DNA from: Moanibacter sp964542645
GTDB lineage: Bacteria; Verrucomicrobiota; Verrucomicrobiia; Opitutales; UBA2987
Direction: 5' to 3'
NCBI GenBank assembly: GCA_964542645.1
Contig: CAZIUG010000008.1
Location: 186,001 to 250,000, forward strand
DNA: 64,000 bases
Shown: positions 1 to 7,857 of the stretch, piece after piece
Numbering within the stretch: the stretch's first letter is position 1
How the letters are laid out: every line of letters starts with the position of its first letter
The notes under the pieces: generated by a model
Databases searched by the model: none
What the model was told of the DNA's origin: nothing
What the model saw: only the letters and a program-made list of their open reading frames with translations
Program-made: the position numbers and the translations under genes

Positions 1-719
1 TCTACTTTTCCTAATCCAAGCTCTTGAATTTCGTAAAAGAGGCTGAGAAGCTCAAAATCCGAACTGTAACCCATGGCTCGGAGCAAAGTAGTAATTAGAA
101 ATTTCCGCCTTCTCCGTCGACGATCAAGGTACACATAGAGCAAATCGTTCTGATCAAATTGTACCTCCATCCATGTACCGCGATCTGGAATAATCCGAAA
201 AGAGAACAGTATCTTTCCGCTAGTATGTGGCGTCTCCTCGAAACAAATTCCCGGTGAACGATGCAGCTGGCTTACAACTACCCGCTCGGCACCATTGATG
301 ATAAATGAGCCTCTTTCAGTTATCATCGGCATCTCGCCCATGTATATCTCCTCGTCCTTGATCGAATCGTCATCTTTAAGACGCAGTTTCACGTAGAGAG
401 AGATCGAGTACGTTACTCCTTCTCGTATACACTCTAATTCCGTCATCTTGGGACCCGTCAGATTGTACGAACGATATTCCAAAGTCGCCCTTCCATCGTA
501 GCTCTCAATCGGAAAAACCTCCTGGAAGACTGATTCTAATTCAACGGCCCTGCGCTGATTTGGAGAAATCCCTGGCTGCAAAAATTCCTTGAATGAATCG
601 ATCTGATTCTGAATCAAATTAGGAACGTCAATAACTTCCTGAAGTTTCCCAAAATTCTTTCGGTCCAAAAGATTCAATTTACCGTTGTTGCCAGACATTG
701 TACCGTTGTTGCTAGACAT
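1..719 (-). CDS. rpoB: RNA polymerase beta subunit, N-terminal part (cut by window edge)
   Basis: Translation of the minus strand from 719 gives about 239 residues of the RNA polymerase beta subunit, running off the window at base 1. Recognisable blocks are the N-terminal PNLIQNQIDSFKEFL segment, EVFPIESYDG, YMGEMPMITERGSFIINGAE and RVVVSQLHRSPG, all core beta-subunit signatures, followed by FDQNDLLYVYLDRRRRRKF, which looks verrucomicrobial to me. The ATG at 719 has a GGGAG-type ribosome binding site a few bases upstream. A second ATG at 699 begins an almost exact 21-bp tandem repeat of the first seven codons, so the start could also be there. It follows rplL in the usual order, with 191 bp between them, and is the last visible gene of the cluster. 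Confidence 0.95.
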   Translation of the reverse strand, partial: MSSNNGTMSGNNGKLNLLDRKNFGKLQEVIDVPNLIQNQIDSFKEFLQPGISPNQRRAVELESVFQEVFPIESYDGRATLEYRSYNLTGPKMTELECIREGVTYSISLYVKLRLKDDDSIKDEEIYMGEMPMITERGSFIINGAERVVVSQLHRSPGICFEETPHTSGKILFSFRIIPDRGTWMEVQFDQNDLLYVYLDRRRRRRKFLITTLLRAMGYSSDFELLSLFYEIQELGLGKV

Positions 720-910
720 TGCTTAAACTCCCTTCTCCATATAGCCCCTGATGCTTTGACAGATCAGCCGTGACAATTCCACCATACAGACTATCCGACA
801 TTTATCATCTCTGATACGACTACGTACATAAACACACATCCCGGACTCCCCACTGGGGAAATCCAACCCCATGAAACCGACCCTACACAGCGATTTGCCG
901 TTGAAGAGGA

Positions 911-1300
911 CTATTTTACCTCCACTTGAGCGCCGACGCCTTCAAGCTTCGACTTGATTTCCTCTGCTTCCTCTTTGTCAATACCTTCTTTGACCGGTTT
1001 GGGCGCACTCTCAACTAGGTCCTTAGCTTCCTTCAGACCCAGTCCAGTAATGGCGCGGACCTCTTTGATTGCCGCAATCTTATTCTCGCCAAAAGCAGTT
1101 AGAATAACATCGAACTCCGTCTTCTCCTCCACCTTGGCTTCTTCGCCATCGGCACCAGCAGCTGAAGGTGCAGCCACTGCCATAGGAGCAGCGGCACTTA
1201 CGCCCCACTTCTCCTCTAATTCTTTCACAATACCGCTTATTTCTAAAACGGTGCGTTCACCAAGCCAATTCAGGACCTGATCTTTATCCAATTCAGCCAT
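911..1300 (-). CDS. rplL: 50S ribosomal protein L7/L12
   Basis: A 129-residue L7/L12, the stalk protein that recruits translation factors. The N-terminal dimerisation helices are followed by an Ala/Pro-rich hinge (about residues 36-55) and the C-terminal domain with KTEFDVILTAFGENKIAAIK and the typical ITGLGLKEAKDLVE motif. A longer open frame reaches 1342, but the ATG at 1300 is preceded by a strong AGGAGG site and gives the family's usual start MAELDKDQV. It lies 173 bp after rplJ. That spacer contains a short stem-loop (about 1413-1435, eight pairs with one mismatch) that could be a weak attenuator or processing site; this is inference. Confidence 0.97.
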   Translation of the reverse strand: MAELDKDQVLNWLGERTVLEISGIVKELEEKWGVSAAAPMAVAAPSAAGADGEEAKVEEKTEFDVILTAFGENKIAAIKEVRAITGLGLKEAKDLVESAPKPVKEGIDKEEAEEIKSKLEGVGAQVEVK

Positions 1301-1473
1301 TTGTTCCTCCTTATACCTACGGTGAGAGACTGCGACGATCAATATCTACTATTTAAATATATCCCAACCCAGTCTTCTCAACCACATAAAGTGTTCGTTA
1401 AGTCTTAGCGATTTTCATGCGACGACCGCGTGAAACATGTGATTTATCTGCCATCCGTCCATCAAAATCTTGC

Positions 1474-1992
1474 CTAATCTGTATCTTTTTTCTCCGATTT
1501 AGCCGACAATACGGTCAAAAACCCTCTTGGAGCGGCCCCAAGAAGCGATAATAATCGCTGTGCTGGAGCCTGCAGTAAGCCTAAAAACTGGGCTTTAAGT
1601 GCATCCATCGGAGGTAAGTCTGCCAGCTGTTCAACCTCCCCCGACTGTAGGACGCTTCCACCAAGAATACCACCCTTCACTTCAACCTTTTCCTTTTCAC
1701 TTCTGAATCGGCTTAATGCCTTCGCCACTCCAGGTGGATCTTCGCCTCCAACCACAATGGCAGTCTGTCCTTTGAGCCACTCAGAAATATCAGGCAGTTC
1801 ACGATTCCGGACAACAACCGCCATAGCACTGTTTTTAATAACATGAAATTCAGCACTGTGCTCAGAGAGTTTCCATCTCAATTCTGCCGTGTCCGCCACC
1901 GACACCCGGTCAAAATCCGTCAGATAGAAATAGTCGGATTTATCGAGGTGCTTCCCAATCTCGTCCACAAGATATTTTTTTTCTTCTCTCAA
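1474..1992 (-). CDS. rplJ: 50S ribosomal protein L10
   Basis: A 172-residue L10, which anchors the L7/L12 stalk to 23S rRNA. The N-terminal RNA-binding part shows REEKKYLVDEIGKHL and VIKNSAMAVVV (compare the family's VxKNTL region), and GQTAIVVGGEDPPGVAKAL matches the central domain. The C-terminus is the helical L12-binding tail. The start is a TTG at 1992 with a GGAAGG site just upstream; no ATG fits, so UUG initiation is likely. The rplA stop lies only 16 bp upstream, so the ribosome binding site sits close behind the rplA reading frame, consistent with coupled translation. Confidence 0.95.
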   Translation of the reverse strand: MREEKKYLVDEIGKHLDKSDYFYLTDFDRVSVADTAELRWKLSEHSAEFHVIKNSAMAVVVRNRELPDISEWLKGQTAIVVGGEDPPGVAKALSRFRSEKEKVEVKGGILGGSVLQSGEVEQLADLPPMDALKAQFLGLLQAPAQRLLSLLGAAPRGFLTVLSAKSEKKDTD

Positions 1993-2008
1993 ATCGATCC
2001 TTCCTTCC

Positions 2009-2704
2009 CTATAATGCAGAATAGGCTCCGCTATCCAATCTCACAGCAGGAGTCATAGTCCCAGAAATCGACATACTTATAATGTAACGTCCTTTAATCG
2101 ATTCCGGTCTCGCCTGGCCAATACTCTCGATAACCACCTGGATATTCTCTACTAACTTCGGGGGATCAAAGGAACGCTTACCAACGACCACCCCAATATT
2201 AGCAGTCTTATCCATCTTATATTCGATGCGCCCGCCTTGTTTTATCTCCTTAATTCCGGCAGCCACATCATCGGTCACGGTACCGGATTTCGGATTCGGC
2301 ATCAGTCCCCTTGGTCCTAAAACCCTGGCTACTGCCCTTACTTGCTTCATCGCTGAGGGAGTCGCCATTGCAACATCAAATTCGAGCCAACCCTCCTGAA
2401 TCTTCGACACGACATCGTCCAATCCAGCATGATCAGCACCCGCTTCTAGCGCCTCATCACCATTCTCTGTAAAGACCAATACGCGGACCTTTTTCCCACT
2501 TCCGTTAGGAAGACTGATGACACCGCGGATCATTTGGTTACTCTGTTTTGGATCAACTCCCAAACGAACTGCCAACTCTACGGTTTCATCGAATTTCGCC
2601 GTTGGCATTTCTGAGAGAATCGTCACAGCCTCCTCCAATGGATAGCCTTGAGAAAGATCCTTAATCTGCTGCGCCGTCTGATATCGTTTGCTGAGCTTTA
2701 CCAC
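2009..2704 (-). CDS. rplA: 50S ribosomal protein L1
   Basis: A 231-residue L1, the mobile stalk protein near the E site. It contains KFDETVELAVRLGVDPKQSNQ, GSGKKVRVLVF, the signature VARVLGPRGLMPNPKSGTVT and the closing MTPAVRLD block, so both domains are complete. The start is a GTG at 2704 behind an AGGAAAGG site. It follows rplK by 74 bp. In other bacteria L1 represses its own operon by binding an mRNA mimic near rplK; I did not identify such a site here. Confidence 0.97.
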   Translation of the reverse strand: MVKLSKRYQTAQQIKDLSQGYPLEEAVTILSEMPTAKFDETVELAVRLGVDPKQSNQMIRGVISLPNGSGKKVRVLVFTENGDEALEAGADHAGLDDVVSKIQEGWLEFDVAMATPSAMKQVRAVARVLGPRGLMPNPKSGTVTDDVAAGIKEIKQGGRIEYKMDKTANIGVVVGKRSFDPPKLVENIQVVIESIGQARPESIKGRYIISMSISGTMTPAVRLDSGAYSAL

Positions 2705-2778
2705 GTTTATTTCCTTTCCTCAGTTATCAATGCTCTGATTTCCCTGTACCGTTCGAGCCTTCAAAATAAATTCTAAGT

Positions 2779-3207
2779 CTAAAGATCGACCACATCGATT
2801 CCCATGCTACGTGCGGTCCCAGCAATCACTCGAATAGCCGCTTCTTCATCCTTCGAGTTGAGGTCATCTTTCTTGATAGCAGCAATCTCCAGACATTGTG
2901 CTCGAGTCACACTACCTACTTTTTCTCTATGACACACCCCTGAACCCTTGGCTATTTCAGCTGCCTTCTTCAAGAGAACAGCAGCTGGGGGAGACTTCAA
3001 AATAAAGGTGAATGAGCGATCCTGGTAGACCGAGATCACGACCGGAAGAATTGTTCCTGTCTGATCCTTGGTCCTGGCGTTAAACTCCTTACAGAATCCC
3101 ATTATATTGACCCCGTGTGCGCCCAAAGCGGGACCCACCGGCGGCGCTGGATTGGCAGCCCCTGCCGGAAGTTGCAACCGTATTTCTGATACTTCTTTCT
3201 TCGACAT
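2779..3207 (-). CDS. rplK: 50S ribosomal protein L11
   Basis: A 142-residue L11, part of the GTPase-associated centre. The proline-rich N-terminal domain reads LPAGAANPAPPVGPALGAHG and is followed by VNIMGFCKEFNARTKD. The C-terminal RNA-binding domain ends in IRVIAGTARSMGIDVVD, matching the family's GTARSMGI motif. The ATG at 3207 shares its A with the TGA stop of nusG (TGATG), so the two are probably translationally coupled. Confidence 0.97.
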   Translation of the reverse strand: MSKKEVSEIRLQLPAGAANPAPPVGPALGAHGVNIMGFCKEFNARTKDQTGTILPVVISVYQDRSFTFILKSPPAAVLLKKAAEIAKGSGVCHREKVGSVTRAQCLEIAAIKKDDLNSKDEEAAIRVIAGTARSMGIDVVDL

Positions 3208-3785
3208 CAGCTTTCTTCCATCCTCTCAACTTGCCAAAACTCCAACTCAACTGGTGTAAACCGGCCAAATATTGATACTGAGACTTTGAGTTTTCCCCGC
3301 TCCGGATCGATCTCATCAATACGGCCAGTCAGATTAAAAAAGGGCCCATCTGTAATCTTCACTTCCTCACCCTCGCTAAACTCTACCTTGGGGATTTCCT
3401 TACCTTCCGTCTCTGCGACCTGGGCTAAGATGCTTTCAATCTCTTTCTTCTTCAAGGGAGTCGGACTATTCCCACCCAGAAAACCTATTACCCCATCCAC
3501 GTCCCGTACAAAATACCACGGCTTCTGTAATATCTCTCCATCTTCATCATAAAGTTGCATATGTACGAATATATACCCTGGGTAAAATTTACGTACCTTT
3601 TGATATTTACGACCGTTCTTAACCTCAGTCACGGTCTCAGTCGGCACCAGCACATTGTCAATGAACTGATCCATCTCCTCAGTTTCTAGATATCGATCAA
3701 GGTAACGTTTCACCGATGCCTCCTTGTTCGAAAGCGTCTGTACCGCAAACCACTGCCGGCTTAAATCTCCCGTTTCTATCGACAT
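3207..3785 (-). CDS. nusG: Transcription termination/antitermination protein NusG
   Basis: A 192-residue NusG that links RNA polymerase to Rho and the leading ribosome. The NGN domain (about 10-125) opens with WFAVQTLSNKEASVKRYL and contains KFYPGYIFVHM and FVRDVDGVIGFLGG. The C-terminal KOW domain (about 138-192) has GEEVKITDGPFFNLTGRI. The ATG at 3785 is the natural start. The gene lies between secE and rplK as in most bacteria and overlaps rplK by one base. Confidence 0.97.
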   Translation of the reverse strand: MSIETGDLSRQWFAVQTLSNKEASVKRYLDRYLETEEMDQFIDNVLVPTETVTEVKNGRKYQKVRKFYPGYIFVHMQLYDEDGEILQKPWYFVRDVDGVIGFLGGNSPTPLKKKEIESILAQVAETEGKEIPKVEFSEGEEVKITDGPFFNLTGRIDEIDPERGKLKVSVSIFGRFTPVELEFWQVERMEES

Positions 3786-3855
3786 CCTCTAAATCTTTCT
3801 GCCTCTCAGTTTTTCTGAGTCCCCATTCCCATGTAATTTACAATCGACCCTCTTA

Positions 3856-4095
3856 TCAGCCGTCTCCTACTACTACCTCTACCGCCTCAGCTCGTACGAG
3901 CTCGGTCAGTAGCGTCACTACATTGTAGACCGACCAATCCGAAAGGGTTATAAATCCACCCAAAAGGATCATTGCGATTATTACTACAACTGTTGAATCG
4001 CGCAACTCCAAGCGAGTAGGCCAGGATGCCTTCTTTAACTCCTGGAGCATTTCCTGGAAGAAAACGCGAACTCTGGTAAATGGATTCCTCATCAT
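3856..4095 (-). CDS. secE: Preprotein translocase subunit SecE
   Basis: A 79-residue single-span SecE. The conserved amphipathic segment FFQEMLQELKKASWPTRLEL precedes one transmembrane helix (about 35-57), as in short one-span SecE proteins. It partners SecY/SecG in the inner membrane. Two adjacent ATG codons (4095, 4092) can serve as start. tRNA-Trp is directly upstream and nusG downstream, the standard tuf-trnW-secE-nusG arrangement, which supports the assignment of a very short protein. Confidence 0.93.
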   Translation of the reverse strand: MMRNPFTRVRVFFQEMLQELKKASWPTRLELRDSTVVVIIAMILLGGFITLSDWSVYNVVTLLTELVRAEAVEVVVGDG

Positions 4096-4117
4096 TGGGT
4101 TCCAGCTTGTTTGGCAG

Positions 4118-4193
4118 TGGCAGGGCAGGAGGGGCTCGAACCCCCAACCTGCGGTTTTGGAGACCGCCGCTCTTCCAATTGAGCTACTGCCCT
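4118..4193 (-). tRNA. trnW: tRNA-Trp (anticodon CCA)
   Basis: Folds as a full cloverleaf on the minus strand: a 7-bp acceptor stem starting AGGGCAG, a D arm with AGCTCAATTGG, an anticodon stem GCGGT/ACCGC with loop CTCCAAA (anticodon CCA), and a T arm with GGTTCGAG. The 3' CCA is encoded. It sits between tuf and secE, its usual place in this cluster. Confidence 0.97.
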
Positions 4194-4302
4194 TGGTCGA
4201 GATTTCTTTTGTTTACTCAGCTTCCCAATTTTTAAAATATATCTGATGCCGCCTCTTCGCAAGCCTCAGGTTTGATCAAAAGTCCTCCTCTACTGTGGAA
4301 AG

Positions 4303-5493
4303 CTACTCTATGATTTCAGTAACTCGCCCCGCTCCAATTGTGCGGCCACCCTCACGAATGGCGAAGCGTTGCCCTGGTTCCATCGCGATCGGCTTCCCTA
4401 GCGAGATCGTAACGCCGAGATTATCACCTGGCATTACCATCTCTACTCCTTCCGGGAGTTCACAGACTCCAGTAACATCTGTTGTTCTAAAATAGAACTG
4501 AGGTCGATAGCCGTCGAAAAACGGTGTGTGGCGCCCTCCTTCATCTTTATTCAACACGTAAACCTCAGCCTTCGCTTTAACGTGAGGAGTAATAGTCCCC
4601 GGATGGGCCAAAACATGTCCCCGCTCCACTTGATCCTTCTCAACGCCACGCATCAGGACCCCAATATTGTCTCCTGCACGCCCCTCATCTAGGATTTTTC
4701 GAAACATTTCGACTCCGGTACAAACCGTGCTCTGAGTATCAGCCAACCCCACAATCTCAACCGTCTCTCCTACCTTCACAATCCCTCGTTCCACGCGACC
4801 AGTTGCCACAGTTCCACGCCCGGTAATGGAGAATACGTCCTCAACCGACATCAGAAAGGCCTTATCCACATCCCGCTCCGGCTCTGGAATCTCTTTATCA
4901 ATTGCTGCCAACAGCTCCTCCACCGATTGAACTCCCTCCGGCTTTCCTTCCATAGCGGCCAACGAGGACCCTTTCACTACCTGGATATTGTCTCCGTCAA
5001 ACTCGTACTTCGAAAGCAATTCCCGAACCTCCATTTCGACAAGTTCCAGCAACTCTTCATCATCCAACAAATCGGTTTTGTTCAGAAAAACAACCATGCT
5101 GGGAACCCCTACCTGACGGGCCAGAAGTATATGCTCGCGAGTTTGAGGCATTGGACCATCTGCCGCACTCACTACCAGTATTGCTCCGTCCATTTGGGCC
5201 GCCCCAGTGATCATGTTTTTTACAAAATCTGCGTGCCCCGGACAGTCTACATGGGCATAGTGCCGGTTATCCGATTCATATTCCACATGCGCTACCGCAA
5301 TCGTAACAATCTTTGAATCGTCTCGGACCGTTCCCCCTTTCGCAATTTCCGCATATGTTTTCTCTTCCGCCAAACCTTTTTCACTCTGAACCTTTAATAA
5401 TGCCGATGTGAGTGTTGTCTTCCCATGATCAACATGACCGATGGTACCGACGTTGACGTGTGGTTTTGTCCTCTGGAATGTTTCTTTAGCCAT
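4303..5493 (-). CDS. tuf: Elongation factor Tu
   Basis: A 396-residue EF-Tu, the GTPase that brings aminoacyl-tRNA to the ribosome. It has G1 GHVDHGKTT (19-27), G3 DCPGHADF (83-90) and G4 NKTD, then domains 2 and 3 ending in FAIREGGRTIGAGRVTEI. The open frame continues upstream through tRNA-Thr, but the ATG at 5493 gives the canonical MAKETFQRTKPHVNVGTIG start. Switch I is unusual: instead of the common EEKARGITINT it reads AKGGTVRDDSKIVTIAV, two residues longer, although the Mg-binding threonine (T64) is kept. From memory this is the form seen in planctomycete EF-Tu. Confidence 0.97.
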   Translation of the reverse strand: MAKETFQRTKPHVNVGTIGHVDHGKTTLTSALLKVQSEKGLAEEKTYAEIAKGGTVRDDSKIVTIAVAHVEYESDNRHYAHVDCPGHADFVKNMITGAAQMDGAILVVSAADGPMPQTREHILLARQVGVPSMVVFLNKTDLLDDEELLELVEMEVRELLSKYEFDGDNIQVVKGSSLAAMEGKPEGVQSVEELLAAIDKEIPEPERDVDKAFLMSVEDVFSITGRGTVATGRVERGIVKVGETVEIVGLADTQSTVCTGVEMFRKILDEGRAGDNIGVLMRGVEKDQVERGHVLAHPGTITPHVKAKAEVYVLNKDEGGRHTPFFDGYRPQFYFRTTDVTGVCELPEGVEMVMPGDNLGVTISLGKPIAMEPGQRFAIREGGRTIGAGRVTEIIE

Positions 5494-5595
5494 TAATCTT
5501 GATCTGTTGATAGTTGATTCGAATCCTCCCCCGAAGCACTGCGTATGAAATAGTCCTGAAAATGTAGCAATAGAAAAACTGTCAAGGATGGACCC

Positions 5596-5671
<76 letters not shown>

Positions 5672-5899
5672 CCGTTGAAATGAATTCTTGCCGACGGAGT
5701 AACCAGGAAGGACAAATTGAAACCCAGGAATCTGATTGTAACGGAATTATCCGTCAATACTTATTTATCCCTAATCTGATTCCCCATTCACTAGCAATCA
5801 ACCGCCGGCTCTGGTTTCAAATCCTTACTCCCCAGCAAAAGACAAGAGAAGGGTTAGCGGCAAAATAAGATCATTTAATTAATCCCAATGTAAAACTCT

Positions 5900-6643
5900 T
5901 CACGGCCCCATGAGCACCTTATAATACCCCGGCCTTAATCCCCAATTCCGGGCCGCTTCCAAGAGGTAACCCTCAATCGCCTCATCAATCCTATAGCTCC
6001 CTGAGGAATTGACAAGAAATGGTTCCCCAATCGGCCCGATTCTGTCGACAAGAATTCGTAGAGCAACAGGACTCCAAAGAATCCCTTCTCCCGCCTGTCT
6101 AATTTGGATAGGTAAAGGCTCAACTAGAATTGGCGTCGACCTTCCGTACGGGATAATCTCGATCCAACTTCCACGTTTAATCTCAACATTTTTCGATCTG
6201 GGGAACGAACCGAGATAATGAAATATGTCCCAAAACTCACTTCTTAAAATCCCTCGATGATCGCCAAATTCAGATTTTTCGAACCAACTGAATGCCTCCC
6301 AATTCGGCCTGGACAGGGTGATTTTAGCAGGAAAAGAATCAAAGAGTGTAGTTTCCTCTTCCTGCATCCGAATCTCTTTCAGAGAAAAGGAATGATTACG
6401 AGGGGTGGGAAGGAATAAGGGTGCGGTATCAAAAAGGCTCGCCTGCTCTTTGAAGAGGGCCGAATGTTCCCCTTCCCGACGGTCAGGATACTGCACAAAC
6501 GCCTCACGAATCTTTTCCTTCTCAATCGATCTTGATTCAAAACTCAAAGCGACAAATACGGCCAAATGAACCACGAGTCCAACTACAATCGCCACCAAAA
6601 CCAATCGAGCCTTTCTAAGATTCTGGCGAGAACTACGCTTCAT
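5900..6643 (-). CDS. TonB-like energy transducer protein
   Basis: A 247-residue protein with one N-terminal membrane anchor (about residues 10-35) and a periplasmic remainder. The last 50 residues (RILVDRIGPIGEPFLVNSSG, then a short Asp-Glu-Ala helix and W-G-L-R-P-G) follow the pattern of the TonB C-terminal domain: strand, DxxGxV-type turn, SSG, then an Ala-rich helix and W.xRP. No Pro-rich spacer typical of classical TonB is visible. It begins right after exbD, so its job is probably to pass energy from ExbB/ExbD to outer-membrane receptors. The ATG at 6643 is chosen; a TTG at 6661, two bases after the exbD stop, is the alternative, and neither has a clear ribosome binding site. Confidence 0.65.
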   Translation of the reverse strand: MKRSSRQNLRKARLVLVAIVVGLVVHLAVFVALSFESRSIEKEKIREAFVQYPDRREGEHSALFKEQASLFDTAPLFLPTPRNHSFSLKEIRMQEEETTLFDSFPAKITLSRPNWEAFSWFEKSEFGDHRGILRSEFWDIFHYLGSFPRSKNVEIKRGSWIEIIPYGRSTPILVEPLPIQIRQAGEGILWSPVALRILVDRIGPIGEPFLVNSSGSYRIDEAIEGYLLEAARNWGLRPGYYKVLMGP

Positions 6644-6663
6644 AGGGATCTTAGTATTCAAGG

Positions 6664-7119
6664 CTAATTCGTCGACAAAAACTCTGCTGTGGATACTTTT
6701 TCCTCCGCTGCAATCTGAACTCGGGAAAAGCCGGAGCGACGAGCAAGATCCAGAATCTCGAGAAGGATCCGAACCTCTACACTTTGATCTGATTTAACAA
6801 GCAGGATCGTTTTATCGAATTTCTTTTTCGTCATGTATTCCCCTAACTTTTGCTCCAACCCACCTATCCTTACCCGGTCTCCTTCAAATAAAATCATTTC
6901 ATTTTCACGAATTGTCAGAACAGCCGCCGTCGGCAAAACCGTTAACACTTCCGAGTCAACTTTCGGCAATTCCACATCGAGCCCTGGAGCAAAAACAAAT
7001 CGTGATCCAAGAATAACCGAAAAGAGTCCAATCAGGATAAGATCGATGAACGGGACAAAATCAAACCGCTGATCGATCTCGGACAGATGCCTTCGAAGAT
7101 CCAACGGACTCGTAATCAT
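6664..7119 (-). CDS. exbD: ExbD/TolR-family biopolymer transport protein
   Basis: A 151-residue ExbD/TolR-type protein. A short cytoplasmic N-terminus leads into a single membrane helix with the expected aspartate near its start (FVPFIDLILIGLFSVILGSR), then the periplasmic domain beginning LDVELPKVDS, and the C-terminal TILLVKSDQSVEVRILLEIL fold. With ExbB it forms a proton-driven motor in the inner membrane. Its ATG at 7119 overlaps the exbB stop by four bases (ATGA), so coupling is expected. TolR cannot be excluded by sequence alone, but the adjacent TonB-like gene favours ExbD. Confidence 0.88.
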   Translation of the reverse strand: MITSPLDLRRHLSEIDQRFDFVPFIDLILIGLFSVILGSRFVFAPGLDVELPKVDSEVLTVLPTAAVLTIRENEMILFEGDRVRIGGLEQKLGEYMTKKKFDKTILLVKSDQSVEVRILLEILDLARRSGFSRVQIAAEEKVSTAEFLSTN

Positions 7120-7757
7120 GTCTCCTCCTCCTCAGGGAGATCGCGAAGGAGAAATTGCATAATATCATTCCCCGCCCATTCCATATCATGTACCAAAGCC
7201 CGCACTCGCCCCGACAAAAAATGATGAGCCAGATGGGCCACAATCGCTATTGTCAAAGCTGCCGCGGTCGTGATTAGGGCTTCGCTAAACCCGTTTGCCA
7301 ACACCGCTACGTCAGCATAGACTGTCCCCTCGCCGAGATAATCAGAAAAAGACTCGAACATTCCTAAAACAGTCCCGAGTAATCCCATCAATGGACAGAT
7401 ACGGGCAATTGCGGCAATTGAACCAATTCTCCTCTCCATGAGAGGTATCTGAACAATTGCAGCAGCTTGTACTGCCGAAAGCATCTTCCCTTCCTCCTCA
7501 TCGTACTGCAGGAGCGCAGCTTTAATCACATTCGACACCGGGGCAGAAGTTTCCTCACATAATGTCAAAGCCTCCAACAACCGCCTCTTCCTAAGAAGAT
7601 TCTTTATCCCATCAATGAACTCACCGGTTCGTATCTGACCTCGATGCAGGTGGAGTGTTCTCTCAATAAAAAGAACGAACCCAATCAGGCTAAGCAAGAG
7701 GATCGGCCACATCAGCAACCCTCCTTCCTCAATCATTGATAGGTCGAGATATTTCAC
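7116..7757 (-). CDS. exbB: MotA/TolQ/ExbB proton-channel family protein
   Basis: A 213-residue ExbB/TolQ-type membrane protein. TM1 is near residues 14-32 (MWPILLLSLIGFVLFIERTL). The cytoplasmic part includes LLEALTLCEET. TM2 and TM3 carry the family signature around ICPLMGLLGTVLGMFESF and FSEALITTAAALTIAIVAH. The start is a GTG at 7757 with an AGGAAAGG site four bases upstream. It lies about 100 bp after the TPR gene and overlaps exbD. Confidence 0.9.
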   Translation of the reverse strand: MKYLDLSMIEEGGLLMWPILLLSLIGFVLFIERTLHLHRGQIRTGEFIDGIKNLLRKRRLLEALTLCEETSAPVSNVIKAALLQYDEEEGKMLSAVQAAAIVQIPLMERRIGSIAAIARICPLMGLLGTVLGMFESFSDYLGEGTVYADVAVLANGFSEALITTAAALTIAIVAHLAHHFLSGRVRALVHDMEWAGNDIMQFLLRDLPEEEET

Positions 7758-7857
7758 GAACCTTTCCTAATACTCCCCCTTTTCTGATTCTGACTCAAGC
7801 GCAAATCGTTCTTAACAGAACAAACTTTACTTACTTCTTCCACTTATTGCACCGCAA

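Noticed and set aside
5735..5757. TTGACG and TACAAT on the minus strand upstream of tRNA-Thr as a promoter
   Set aside because: The spacing is about 11 bases, too short for a sigma-70 promoter, and the 17-base position has no good -10.
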